From: Bacillota bacterium
GTDB lineage: Bacteria; Bacillota; Negativicutes; Sporomusales; CTSoil-080
Length of the DNA stretch: 64,000 bases
Direction: 5' to 3'
Assembly: GCA_017889635.1 (NCBI GenBank)
Contig: JAGGAC010000026.1
Coordinates: 23,803-87,802 of the forward strand
A model generated the notes under the pieces. The model saw only the letters and a list, made by a program, of their open reading frames with translations. It was not told where the DNA came from and searched no databases. Positions within the stretch are counted from its first letter, which is position 1. Each line of letters begins with the position of its first letter. A program made the translations under genes and the position numbers. Below, piece after piece: positions 18,844-27,911 of the stretch.

Positions 18844-18889
18844 TGACTGACTTCAATCATATTGTAGTTTTTTTGGTCAATATTGTCAA
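18844..18889 (-). promoter_or_regulatory. Promoter with operator half-site before the lpxL pair
   Basis: On the minus strand TTGACA (18889-18884), 17 bp, TACAAT (18866-18861). TGACTGAC (18844-18851) adjoins the -10. Layout and sequence closely match the tetR promoter, pointing to a duplicated regulatory block. Confidence 0.72.
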
Positions 18890-18900
18890 TAATTCATAGA

Positions 18901-18942
18901 CGAAAAAAGGCATAGACATATTCCTATCTATACCTTTTTTCG
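18901..18942. terminator. Terminator after the zinc-ribbon gene
   Basis: A 16-bp stem with one mismatch (CGAAAAAAGG...), with A/T runs on both sides. It ends the leftward gene at 19040. Confidence 0.75.
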
Positions 18943-19039
18943 ATGTATGCTTGCCACAAAACTATTTTTTCATTTCCAAGACCATTTTCCCCCACTGTTG
19001 AATACAGTACTATAACTTATTAAACCATTAATTTAAAAC

Positions 19040-19387
19040 TCATTTCTTTGATTCGGATGAAAAAATAACCGAGTCGTTAATTAACTGGCTTCCCGGCCAA
19101 GGAACATGGCGAAATATTTCGTCTATTGAATTATCATCTCGCACTCTGTCCTTACTTAGCACTTTACGATAATGGATATATGGTCCTTTTTTGCCGCACT
19201 CAGGACAATATGTATTGTTTGCTCGGTGTTTGTTAGCTTTCCATGAGAACAAATTAAAATGCAGCCCGCAGTTTTGACAAATGAAACCATTGACAAAAAC
19301 GCCCTCACGTTCTTCCTCGCCAACACCAATACTAACAGGCTTGTTTCTTACAATCGGTACCGGTTGCCTAATAAATTCACTGTCCAT
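19040..19387 (-). CDS. Small zinc-ribbon protein of unknown function
   Basis: A 115-residue, soluble, hydrophilic protein. Two CxxC knuckles (ICQNCG at about 36-41 and YCPECGKKG at about 60-68) should bind one zinc. The segment between is basic and aromatic (HFNLFSWKANKHRAN). AAGGAGG lies at good spacing before the ATG. It is a single gene bounded by terminators. I do not recognise the family; RNA, DNA or protein binding is possible. Confidence 0.75.
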   Translation of the reverse strand: MDSEFIRQPVPIVRNKPVSIGVGEEEREGVFVNGFICQNCGLHFNLFSWKANKHRANNTYCPECGKKGPYIHYRKVLSKDRVRDDNSIDEIFRHVPWPGSQLINDSVIFSSESKK

Positions 19388-19579
19388 AAACTATGCCTCC
19401 TTAATATATAATAGAAAGTAGTATGTTTATTGGACCTCTAACTTTATCCAACCATCCTATTTTTATCGTCAAGTCTATAACTATATTACTATTTTATTTC
19501 GGCAATACTTGTTTTGTCCCTGCCAGCAAAGTTCCTTTATGCGGCATATATTGGCTCAAATAATCCAATAAGAACTAGA

Positions 19580-19627
19580 AAGTTAAGGACCTGACTTCGC
19601 TTAAATACGAAGTCAGGTCCTTAACTT
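19580..19627 (-). terminator. 20-bp perfect hairpin downstream of a small gene
   Basis: The stem AAGTTAAGGACCTGACTTCG and its complement flank an 8-nt loop. On the minus strand TTCTAGTTCTT follows, a weak T-run. Probably terminates the gene ending at 19660. Confidence 0.6.
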
Positions 19628-19659
19628 ATTATTAACCCTATTAACTTTATTCAAGCAAC

Positions 19660-19860
19660 CTAGACTGCTGGCTTACTGGAACTGACAGCATCTGCGCCTA
19701 ATGTATTCTTCTTCAGTATATTCCTAACCCCCGTGCCTTTCTCATACTTCCTGTGATATTTTACGGCCTCAAAGCGCTTTACGATTTCACGAACTTGCCA
19801 AAGAGGACTAGCCCAATATCCGCCACCCAAATCTACTACCGATAACCGTTGTTCCTGCAT
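19660..19860 (-). CDS. Small hypothetical protein
   Basis: A 66-residue basic soluble protein with GGGYWASPLWQVREIVKRF near the start and a Lys/Arg-rich middle. AAGGAGA precedes the ATG, and a strong hairpin follows the stop, so it looks like a real transcription unit. No domain is recognised. Confidence 0.55.
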   Translation of the reverse strand: MQEQRLSVVDLGGGYWASPLWQVREIVKRFEAVKYHRKYEKGTGVRNILKKNTLGADAVSSSKPAV

Positions 19861-20050
19861 AACTTCCGTCTCCTTTATTATTAGTCAGCCAACTTGCATA
19901 CAGCTAGTTCTCGATCAGCAACAGGCACTGAATAAACCAAACGAAACTATCATTTTTTACTTTTTTCGACACATTTTTACATATTTATAATTATAAATTT
20001 CCCTGTCACAAATTGCTATTATCTCCGTCGCCCAAAATACACACAAAAAA

Positions 20051-20089
20051 AAGCCGCATGTACTATCCTTGAAAGATAATAACCGGCTT
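20051..20089 (-). terminator. Terminator after the FIST-PAS-PucR gene
   Basis: AAGCCG and its complement form the stem base; on the minus strand it runs straight into eight T residues. Confidence 0.7.
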
Positions 20090-20095
20090 CAGACT

Positions 20096-22666
20096 TTATT
20101 GATTGATTACCATGTTTAATTTATTTAATTTTACAGCTGCCGCTAGGGCTAGTCGCGACTCATATTGGTCAATATCCACACCTAATATTTTCTCAATACG
20201 CTGTTTGCGAAAAACAATGGTTTTATGATGAAGATACAGTTTGTCCGCCGCTTCTTTCAAGTTAGAACTTTGAAGAATCTCTTCAAGAGTACTTAAAAAA
20301 TCAGTTCCCTTACGTTGATCATAATCGATCAAATTGCCAACTTTTTCGCGAACAAACTCATTTGCCTGCTCTTTCCCGCCTATATTAGCCAGTAACTGAA
20401 AAATTCCCAAGTTGCGGTAATGGTTCACGCACCCACTGCTTTGGTCCTGACACTGCGATGAAACAAGGGCACTCCATGCCTGCCGATAACCTAGCCTCAC
20501 GCCATGCAAACCGCTGTGCTTATTACTTACACCAATTATTACCGTCAAATTAGAGGCATACTCTTTTATCTTTTCTTTTATTGCCCCAGCTATTTGAAGA
20601 CTAGTTTCATACCCATCATCCACTTCTTTAATCTGGCATAGAATGCCAATGCCATCGCGACAATCCCACACCAAATAATCGGAGTCACTACTCAGTAAAT
20701 CAATAATATCATCTTTTAATTGAATATCTATAATACTGTCATCGTGCTCCTCAACTAGCGTACTGTTTTTCTTAATTGCAACTAGACAACAAAACAAAGG
20801 CAATGCAAAATCTATCCCGAAAGAATTCGCTGTTGATAAAGCATGGTTGTCAACGGTAGCGTTACCAGCAAGTATATCATTAATGAAATCGCTTTTACGA
20901 CGCAGTTCATAGGTAAACCTAAGTAGCCGCTCAGCCTTCCAGCGTTCCGTTATGTCAATTGCTACAAGGGCTACGGTCTTTTTTCCCTGAGCCTGATAAG
21001 TCATTGGTGCCATCCGGCCTTCAATGACTATCCTTTTTTCGAAAATTTCTACTTCGCGAATCATAACCTGTGGCATCCCGGATAATATAGTCTGCCGTAC
21101 TTGCTCCAGCATTGCATCAGCGTCTTTCTTCGAGAATGCGTCATACACTGTTAACCCACAAAACTCCGGAGTAGGCCAGGTTACCTTTTCTTTATTACTA
21201 TTACCAAATATTTCGACATATCGGCCATCTTCATCAATAATAAGACTAACATCAGGTACGGCCTGAACAAAGTCTGTTAACTTAGTTTTGTTTGCCCGGA
21301 GGGCCGCTTCAGTCTTCAGGTGCTCATAATTTGCCTGCATCAACGCCTGATTAGTACTAATTAACTCGGCTTTCTGTGCTTCAAGCTCTTCCAGCAGTTC
21401 CCGGTTTTCAACCGCAACCCGGCCAGTGTGTGACAGTTGACTACCAATTACCAAACAAGCGACCGACAAATTATTATATCGACTGTCACCAATATCAGTC
21501 ACACCGTGTTCACCAAAACAGCAAAAACCAACTAGCGGCTTTCCTGACAATACTTCTTTCATACCGGCTATTTCAGCTACCGCCTTATTGTCAATTAGTC
21601 TTTGACGCAGCGCACAGTAAAAGACCAGCCCCAAAGCAGGGTCAGTAATTCCACCGCGGATTCTTGCTAAACGTATGCCGCCCCCACCGGCGAGCGCCAT
21701 TTTATCAGGATCTGCATCCATTTTGGTTATTACACTTCCCATAGATATGGGTTTCTCTAAGCGAATTCCGCCTCGTTCCGTAAAATAGCTGGCGACATTT
21801 ACATTATATTGCCCGGTTGCATCAGCTACACCAATAGTAGTACCTGTTGCAATGCTCAAATGCTGCCCTGCTAATTCTTTCTCAGTAAATCCCAGCAACT
21901 TACAGTACGCTTCAGCTGCTACAGTATCGTCCAGCATTAAAATCTCATTTCCGTCAACAGCAGTCACGGTTGCAGTTATTTTAGTAGGATATAAGCCGTG
22001 CATCAAACTAATGCCAAACTGAAGTTCCGTCTCAAAGATTGCCAGCAACATACTATCATTATAAACTTCTTGTCCACAAAGAATATAATTTTTCTCCATC
22101 CGCCAATCATCAGCTGCCGCTCCGCCAACAATCTGAAATTCCCCATAAGATTCTGCTTTAATTGCTTCAATAATTTCAAAACTGCAACTATCATTTTCTA
22201 AGGTATTGCCTGGCGAAAAAAGCATCGCAAAAGCAGTTCGGCCTTGCCTGCGCATTTCCCAGGTATATTGCGAGTCATGAAAAAAAGGCCTTAAAGACGG
22301 AGCATTGATTGTTTGCGCCACAGCCTGCCGCCAATCCTGTGATACACCGTTCCCAATGCCGCAATGCACTCGTAAAAAAGGCGATGCTATAGCCACCACC
22401 GTAACTGTTCCATTAACAAATTCATCACAAATTTCCCCAGCAGTCGTCACCCCAAATACAGATGACTCGCCCACCACACTGTGAATACCTGTAAGCACCT
22501 CGTTTAAATCATAACTTACCGAACAAAAAACCATCACTGCCGATATACTATGTAGATGAATACTTGCCAACGCCATTTCAGCTGCCTTCGCTCCTGCCAC
22601 GAACGCCGACTCATCTTTAGCCATACCATAACCTACTTCAATTGCTGGTCGATTATTCGGTTTCAT
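20096..22666 (-). CDS. FIST-PAS-PucR-type transcriptional regulator
   Basis: An 856-residue multidomain protein. Residues ~1-390 form FIST N and C domains (VFGVTTAGEICDEF, VGGAAADDW, GGGGIRLARIRGG), a putative small-ligand sensory module. A short coiled coil (~420-460) and a PAS domain (~460-570) follow. The C-terminal ~270 residues are PucR/CdaR-like, ending in the HTH_30 domain (LKEAADKLYLHHKTIVFRKQRIEKI). There is no transmembrane segment, so sensing is cytoplasmic. GGAGGAG sits 5 nt before the ATG at 22666; the open frame continues 16 codons further. No obvious target gene is adjacent. Confidence 0.87.
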   Translation of the reverse strand: MKPNNRPAIEVGYGMAKDESAFVAGAKAAEMALASIHLHSISAVMVFCSVSYDLNEVLTGIHSVVGESSVFGVTTAGEICDEFVNGTVTVVAIASPFLRVHCGIGNGVSQDWRQAVAQTINAPSLRPFFHDSQYTWEMRRQGRTAFAMLFSPGNTLENDSCSFEIIEAIKAESYGEFQIVGGAAADDWRMEKNYILCGQEVYNDSMLLAIFETELQFGISLMHGLYPTKITATVTAVDGNEILMLDDTVAAEAYCKLLGFTEKELAGQHLSIATGTTIGVADATGQYNVNVASYFTERGGIRLEKPISMGSVITKMDADPDKMALAGGGGIRLARIRGGITDPALGLVFYCALRQRLIDNKAVAEIAGMKEVLSGKPLVGFCCFGEHGVTDIGDSRYNNLSVACLVIGSQLSHTGRVAVENRELLEELEAQKAELISTNQALMQANYEHLKTEAALRANKTKLTDFVQAVPDVSLIIDEDGRYVEIFGNSNKEKVTWPTPEFCGLTVYDAFSKKDADAMLEQVRQTILSGMPQVMIREVEIFEKRIVIEGRMAPMTYQAQGKKTVALVAIDITERWKAERLLRFTYELRRKSDFINDILAGNATVDNHALSTANSFGIDFALPLFCCLVAIKKNSTLVEEHDDSIIDIQLKDDIIDLLSSDSDYLVWDCRDGIGILCQIKEVDDGYETSLQIAGAIKEKIKEYASNLTVIIGVSNKHSGLHGVRLGYRQAWSALVSSQCQDQSSGCVNHYRNLGIFQLLANIGGKEQANEFVREKVGNLIDYDQRKGTDFLSTLEEILQSSNLKEAADKLYLHHKTIVFRKQRIEKILGVDIDQYESRLALAAAVKLNKLNMVINQ

Positions 22667-22837
22667 ATACTCCTCCAGTGCGTACTGTAAAACTACACCG
22701 AACACAGTGCACATCTTCTTTTACGAGCTTTTTCTACTTAATATGTCAGCATTACGTATTATTCGACACCAGTTTACACTATTACCCAATTTCAGTCAAT
22801 GTATTTTTGTTAATTCGCACGCATTTCTTCGACATTT

Positions 22838-22875
22838 ATCATTAATATTTCAAACCATTTTCAAATATTAATGAT
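22838..22875 (+). promoter_or_regulatory. 13-12-13 inverted repeat upstream of a beta-barrel gene
   Basis: ATCATTAATATTT and its exact complement are separated by 12 bp, about 40 bp before the start of the gene at 22917. It is a candidate operator; the regulator is unknown. Confidence 0.5.
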
Positions 22876-22916
22876 CGATATAAAATTATAAATTATTAAG
22901 GGGAAGGTGTCGTTTT

Positions 22917-23534
22917 ATGAAAAAAGTTTGTCTTTTGGCATTTTTGCTGCTTTTCCTAACTTCGGCAGTTTGCGCTGCCAGCCCTTTGGCAGACTGCTCC
23001 TTAGGAGAAATAGCCTTTAACCTGGATTTGGGCGTTCCTAGTATCTCCGACAATAGTACGAAAGTTGACGGAAAACATAGTCTCGGCTATGGGGTCACTG
23101 CAGGAGTTGGCTTTGGCTTTGCCGGCCACTATTCGTACGATAACTTTGAAACAAAATCGCCGCTCCACGCGAGCAGTGAAATCAAGGCTCAACAAATTTG
23201 CCTAGTAAATAATTTATTTGATTTAGTTGGAAATATTTCAATTTTTGGCGGGGTTTCACAAACTCAGGTTGTAGGTAGTTCTAAACATAATGGTTTGGTT
23301 GTTGGCGTTGCTGGCAGCGTTCCACTTGGCTTTAATACTAAGGCTTATGCTGTTTTAACCGGCGGCACCCGCATTAGCGGCTATGAAGCCGGCCTCAGTT
23401 ATGAATTTACCGACCATGCCGATCTCACGCTTGGCTATCGCGATACTAAATACAAGGACTTAACTTTTAACGATGGCAGCTCTAGCGATGCTACTGTGAA
23501 AGGTTTGGTCGGCGGCGTCAGCTTCAAATTTTAA
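22917..23534 (+). CDS. Small outer-membrane beta-barrel protein
   Basis: A 205-residue exported protein: signal peptide to about CAA (residue ~20), then alternating polar and hydrophobic strands (GYGVTAGVGFGFAGHYSY, GLSYEFTDHADLTLGYR) and a terminal Phe (GGVSFKF), typical of OmpA/OmpX-size barrels. GGGGAAGG precedes the ATG. It is a single gene ending at a strong terminator. No enzymatic motif is seen. Confidence 0.78.
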   Translation: MKKVCLLAFLLLFLTSAVCAASPLADCSLGEIAFNLDLGVPSISDNSTKVDGKHSLGYGVTAGVGFGFAGHYSYDNFETKSPLHASSEIKAQQICLVNNLFDLVGNISIFGGVSQTQVVGSSKHNGLVVGVAGSVPLGFNTKAYAVLTGGTRISGYEAGLSYEFTDHADLTLGYRDTKYKDLTFNDGSSSDATVKGLVGGVSFKF

Positions 23535-23592
23535 CTAGTCTTTATCCCCATAACCCTAAATAAAGACTGTGCTTAAACACAGCCCTCCATAA

Positions 23593-23631
23593 AAAAAATT
23601 GCTTAAAACAATACGTTTTAAGCAATTTTTT
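23593..23631. terminator. Bidirectional terminator
   Basis: A 17-bp perfect stem (AAAAAATTGCTTAAAAC and complement), loop AATAC, between convergent genes. Confidence 0.85.
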
Positions 23632-23640
23632 ATTTATATT

Positions 23641-24141
23641 TCAATCAATATATGTTGCCATAATTTCACCATAATACATAATATGATAATCGCCATTAGG
23701 GTAGCAGGAGGCTTGATATTCTGCTTCCAGCTGCGCTGGAGCCATTGCTTGCTTAAAAATCACCTTGCACTCATAATGCAGTCCGCAGTCAGCAATAACT
23801 GGCGTAGCAATCTTTTTCCCAGGATTGGTTGATAATCCAGCAGCCTTAAATTTGTCCACAGACCTCCCGGATTTAGCACCACACAAGGCCAGCTCTTGTT
23901 TCATATCATTAAATGGTATACTGACCGTAAACTCGTTACTCTTCTCGATTATTCCATAAGTATACCGAGACGGTCTTACCATCGCCATAAATACCGGTTT
24001 TCGCCAAATAAAACCAATACTCCCCCATCCGATAGTCATGGTATTTAGTTTGTCGCCATCCCTCGTAGTTAGAAACGCACCTTTATTTAACTGTTCAATT
24101 GCTTTTGCGGCATATTCATTATAAGCGACCTCAGTACTCAT
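23641..24141 (-). CDS. Flavin reductase-like (FMN-binding split barrel) protein
   Basis: A 166-residue protein of the flavin reductase-like / FMN-binding split-barrel family. LTTRDGDKLNTMTIGWGSIGF and KPVFMAMVRPSRYTY form the usual FMN-binding region, followed by FTVSIPF. The first ATG of the frame (24150) abuts GGAG; the ATG at 24141 is 9 nt from AAGGAG and is taken as start. Such proteins supply reduced flavin or act as small oxidoreductases; the partner is unknown. Confidence 0.85.
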   Translation of the reverse strand: MSTEVAYNEYAAKAIEQLNKGAFLTTRDGDKLNTMTIGWGSIGFIWRKPVFMAMVRPSRYTYGIIEKSNEFTVSIPFNDMKQELALCGAKSGRSVDKFKAAGLSTNPGKKIATPVIADCGLHYECKVIFKQAMAPAQLEAEYQASCYPNGDYHIMYYGEIMATYID

Positions 24142-24177
24142 CCATATCATCTCCTTAGAAAATATATCGAACTATAC

Positions 24178-24621
24178 TTATTTTACCACTAAAACTGGGC
24201 ATTTAGCATAGTAAAGTACATAACTGCTTACACTTCCTAATAATATCTCCCTAATAACCCCTAAACCTCGGCTGCCCATTACAATCAAATCATAACTCCT
24301 TTCAGCGCAAAAATCCACGATTACCTCGGTTGGCAAACCAACTTCCACAAAACTTTGCACTGCCACCTGCGCCGGTATTTGTTTTAAAGTCTCGTTAACA
24401 ACCGCCAGACCAGCGTCCTTTATATCTTCGACAACTTTTTCTGGAATATAAATGCCGCTACCAACATCACCAAAGGCCGATATTTTTGAAAATAGATTAA
24501 CTACATTCAAAACGCTTACTGACGCATCACTAAGCTCAGCCAAATAGCCAGCATGGGCTGCAGCCCGCAAAGAATTTGGCGAGCCATCTGTCGGCACCAA
24601 AATATTTTTAAACTCAGGCAT
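24178..24621 (-). CDS. Universal stress protein, UspA family
   Basis: A 147-residue cytoplasmic protein. NILVPTDGSPNS starts the fold, and the ATP-binding G-x2-G-x9-G-S signature is intact (GSRGLGVIREILLGSVSS). GGGAGGG precedes the ATG at 24621. It follows the EmrB-like gene by 20 nt on the same strand and may be the last gene of that operon. Confidence 0.9.
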   Translation of the reverse strand: MPEFKNILVPTDGSPNSLRAAAHAGYLAELSDASVSVLNVVNLFSKISAFGDVGSGIYIPEKVVEDIKDAGLAVVNETLKQIPAQVAVQSFVEVGLPTEVIVDFCAERSYDLIVMGSRGLGVIREILLGSVSSYVLYYAKCPVLVVK

Positions 24622-24641
24622 TTTTATCCCTCCCACTTATT

Positions 24642-26222
24642 TTAAGCCGACTTCGGCTTTGGATTTACACTTGGTGACCGCCTACGAATGAAAAGCGCTA
24701 GGAGACCACCGAAAAAACACAGGATTGCAACCGTAAAAAATACATCCTGGAACGACATAATAGCAGCCTGCTTAGCAACCATCGAACTCAGCATTGCTTT
24801 AAAAACTGCATATTGCGCTGGCAACAGTCCCCGGCCAGTGAGCCATCCCTGTACTGCCACCGCAATCTCTGAGCTTGTCATACCTTGGTTTCCCCATAGA
24901 GTTTGAAACAACTGAAATATTTCCTGCGAAGAGTGGTTAGCAGCTGTTAAGTATTCTTTTAATACCGCCGTATGGTATATTTCGCGGCGCGTTAACAGTG
25001 TTTCAGCAAAAACAACCCCGATACTGCCACCAATAATTTTAGCTAAATTAAATATTCCTGATCCAACCCCGATTTTATCTTTCGGCAACGAGGACACAGC
25101 ACAATTAGTCAACGGCGACATGGTTAGCCCCAGCCCCATTCCAAATAACGACAGTCGGAATAAAAAATCATGTGTTGCATAATTTAAATTTATTGTATCA
25201 AGGGAGTACAACGCAGCGGCAATAAGCATAATCCCCGTAAATGCTGGGGCACTTGACCCAAAGCGGTCGGCTAACCGCCCTCCAATTGGTGAAAAAAATA
25301 CCATAGTGGCAGTCATTGGGAGCATCATCAAACCCGCGGTTGTCGAATTATACCCCAAATATGATTTTAAGAAAAACGGTAATAAATATGACCCACCGTA
25401 AAAAGCAACAAAAGATATAAACCCGATCACATTGGCAATTGCAAAATTTCGATTGCCAAACAGCCGCATGTCGATCATAGGGTTATTCACCCTGAATTCA
25501 ACTGCTAAAAATAGGATAAATGCGGCGACAGCCAAATAAAACAACGTTACGATATAAAACGAATCCCAGCCTTCCTTCTGGCCCTGGTTAAGAGCTACTA
25601 GAAGCGAACTAATACCGATAATTAATAGCGTTGCTCCCGGATAGTCTACTGTAACTTTGTCTTTACTTCCTGAAGCTGGAATGATAAGCAGCGCTAAGAA
25701 AATGCTGATTATACAGACCGGCCCAATCGAAAAGAAGACTGAGCGCCAGTCAAACTTTTCGATTAAATATCCCCCGAGTGTAGGTCCCATTGCACTGCCG
25801 GCAGCAGCCATCGCGCTCCACACGCCGAGTGCCTGCCCCCGTTCATGAGGATCAAAAGTTTCGGCAACAACAGTCATCGCATTAGGCAACAACATTCCAG
25901 CTCCCACCCCCTGAAGAATCCGGAAAATTATCATTGTCGCTGATGATGCTGCCACCCCACAGAGCAAAGAGGCGACGGTAAATAAAATCAACCCCAGTAT
26001 ATACACCTTTTTCGCACCAAACAGATCGCCGAGCTTACCGGTTAAGGGTAGCGTCGAGCCATATGGCAGCATATATCCCAGCGACACCCAAACAATCGAA
26101 TCCATATTGAAATTTAGTGCCGCCATAATGTTTGGAAGCGCAATGTTAACACAGCTACTGACATATGAGCTAAGTACCGTTCCAATACAAACAGCACTTA
26201 ATATCGCATATTTTTTAAACAT
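24642..26222 (-). CDS. MFS multidrug transporter, DHA2 (EmrB/QacA) family
   Basis: A 526-residue inner-membrane drug:H+ antiporter with about 14 transmembrane segments. GKLGDLFGAKKVY is the loop 2-3 motif A, and RILQGVGAGMLLPNAMTVV is motif B, followed by LGGYLIEKFDWRSVFF (motif C). Start ATG at 26222 is behind AAGG; the ATG at 26240 has no ribosome site. With the adaptor directly upstream it should form an EmrAB-type pump, possibly with one of the TolC proteins. The PadR gene at the operon head is the likely regulator. Confidence 0.92.
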   Translation of the reverse strand: MFKKYAILSAVCIGTVLSSYVSSCVNIALPNIMAALNFNMDSIVWVSLGYMLPYGSTLPLTGKLGDLFGAKKVYILGLILFTVASLLCGVAASSATMIIFRILQGVGAGMLLPNAMTVVAETFDPHERGQALGVWSAMAAAGSAMGPTLGGYLIEKFDWRSVFFSIGPVCIISIFLALLIIPASGSKDKVTVDYPGATLLIIGISSLLVALNQGQKEGWDSFYIVTLFYLAVAAFILFLAVEFRVNNPMIDMRLFGNRNFAIANVIGFISFVAFYGGSYLLPFFLKSYLGYNSTTAGLMMLPMTATMVFFSPIGGRLADRFGSSAPAFTGIMLIAAALYSLDTINLNYATHDFLFRLSLFGMGLGLTMSPLTNCAVSSLPKDKIGVGSGIFNLAKIIGGSIGVVFAETLLTRREIYHTAVLKEYLTAANHSSQEIFQLFQTLWGNQGMTSSEIAVAVQGWLTGRGLLPAQYAVFKAMLSSMVAKQAAIMSFQDVFFTVAILCFFGGLLALFIRRRSPSVNPKPKSA

Positions 26223-26279
26223 AAAATTAGAACCTTCCATACGGATTTCTTTTAGTAATTTTTACTTACGACCAACACT

Positions 26280-27299
26280 TTACCTAGTTGAAATTTTTAT
26301 TATTGCTGACATTCCCGGTTTTAGTACCAACTCGGATTCCTCAGGTTTAATTTTAATTGGCAGTCGCTGAGTAACCTTAGTAAAATTTGCCGAACTATTC
26401 TCAGTTGCAAGTAAGGCAAACTGCGACCCGGTTGCCGGGCCAACCTCACTCACCTGTCCGGTAAAGGTCGTACCAGGATAAGCATCAACCGTAAATTTGA
26501 CCTGTTGACCGATTTTAACCCGTCCAATATAGGTTTCTTCAATATTTGCGCCAATCCAAACGTCAGCCGGATTTGTTATACTAAACAGTTGTTGACCAGC
26601 GGCAATAACTTCACCGACCTCAGCCGACTTTATAGCAACCACCCCGGAAACCGGTGCCTTCACGAACGCATCCGCCAATTGAAGTTCCACAAGTTCAAGC
26701 GCCGCCTTGGCTTTTTGAACCTGAGCCTGAGCCATCTGAATATCCTCCTGGCGTGAGCCTTCGGCACTAAGGCTTAATGCTTCGGCAGCCGAAGCATATT
26801 TTGCTTTAGCGATATCATAGGCAGTACTACTGGCATCATTCTGATGTGCTGATATTACCCCATCCTTAAATAACGCTTCATCCCGTTCACTATTCTTTCG
26901 GGCATTTTCCATACTAGCCTTCGCCTCTAAAACCCCTGCATTAGCCTGAGCGATCTCCTGATGCCGCTTTCCGGCAATTGTTGCCGCAAGATTAGCCTCG
27001 GCAACCGCCAGGCTAGCTTTCGCCTGATTTACTTGTGCCGCAAGTTCCTCTTTTTCAATTACAGCAATTACCTGGCCAGCCTCGACATTATCGCCTTCAT
27101 TAACCAAGACTTTCTCTATCCTGCCACTTGCTTTAGCGCTTACCGCAACAATCGTACCTTTTACTCTGGCATCATCGGTTGACACTGTCTGACTGGCATA
27201 AATCCACCACCATATTCCACCAGCCACGAAAATCGCCACTAATAGTATTGCAATCATCGCCACATGGCGGTTATTTAGCTTTGGAGTAACCTTATTCAC
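26280..27299 (-). CDS. Membrane fusion protein, EmrA/HlyD family
   Basis: About 339 residues from a GTG at 27299 (CAGGGA 6-7 nt upstream); an ATG at 27317 lacks a ribosome site. One N-terminal membrane anchor (IAILLVAIFVAGGIWWWIY) is followed by VSTDDARVKGTIVAVS, typical of EmrA-type adaptors, a coiled-coil hairpin rich in Ala/Glu, and lipoyl-like halves (GRIEKVLVNEGDNVEAGQV and VSGVVAIKSAEVGEVI). It links the inner-membrane MFS protein to an outer-membrane duct. Confidence 0.9.
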   Translation of the reverse strand: MNKVTPKLNNRHVAMIAILLVAIFVAGGIWWWIYASQTVSTDDARVKGTIVAVSAKASGRIEKVLVNEGDNVEAGQVIAVIEKEELAAQVNQAKASLAVAEANLAATIAGKRHQEIAQANAGVLEAKASMENARKNSERDEALFKDGVISAHQNDASSTAYDIAKAKYASAAEALSLSAEGSRQEDIQMAQAQVQKAKAALELVELQLADAFVKAPVSGVVAIKSAEVGEVIAAGQQLFSITNPADVWIGANIEETYIGRVKIGQQVKFTVDAYPGTTFTGQVSEVGPATGSQFALLATENSSANFTKVTQRLPIKIKPEESELVLKPGMSAIIKISTR

Positions 27300-27378
27300 A
27301 AAAATTCCCTGCCTCATTTTATAAATTCTTATTCTGCTAAAATAAAAAATAACCTACTCGGCAAAAGCAGTTAAAATG

Positions 27379-27738
27379 CTAATTTCCTAGTAGATCGGTA
27401 CGTAATATTTTTATCTTCCTTTCCAACTTTTTCAATCGATCCTCCAGCAACACTTCCAGCTCCGGCACCCTAGTAATACCTGCTTCAGTAATAGTATAAA
27501 TCCTTTTGCTGCGAGTCTCCGAACTAGCCCATTCGCCAACAATATAGGACTTCTCTTCCAGCCTTCGAAGTAGCGGATACAAAGCATTGGTATTTGGAGT
27601 ATAGGCGCCTTCTGTACGCCGGTTAATTTCTGTCACCATTCTATTACCATGAGCCGGACCATGCTTAAGTATTTTTAGAATGTATAAACCAAGAGTCAGT
27701 CTCATATAACTTTCATAATCCTCTACCTTTTTTGCCAC
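27379..27738 (-). CDS. PadR-family transcriptional regulator
   Basis: A 119-residue winged-helix regulator. LTLGLYILKILKHGPAHG, then NTNALYPLLRRLEEKSYI and RSKRIYTITEAG are PadR hallmarks, with a short C-terminal dimerisation helix. I chose the GTG at 27738 because AGGAGG lies 6 nt upstream; the ATG 10 codons earlier has no ribosome site. It heads the unit with the EmrA/EmrB-like genes and is their probable repressor. Confidence 0.88.
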   Translation of the reverse strand: MAKKVEDYESYMRLTLGLYILKILKHGPAHGNRMVTEINRRTEGAYTPNTNALYPLLRRLEEKSYIVGEWASSETRSKRIYTITEAGITRVPELEVLLEDRLKKLERKIKILRTDLLGN

Positions 27739-27870
27739 GCTCTCCCTCCTCACTCTACCGTAAGCCATACTTATTATTTTTACTATTGATAATTATATCA
27801 AGATTTTGTATTTGAATCAACGCATGAAAACCCCTGCTGTACACCAAACGAGACCCGAATAAAGGAAAAA

Positions 27871-27885
27871 GTCGCTCAGAGCGAC
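27871..27885 (-). terminator. Terminator after the ABC-2 exporter operon
   Basis: Compact GTCGCTC/GAGCGAC hairpin; on the minus strand TTTTTCC follows directly. Confidence 0.7.
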
Positions 27886-27911
27886 CGAAAACTTACTTTC
27901 TTATAGTAAAC

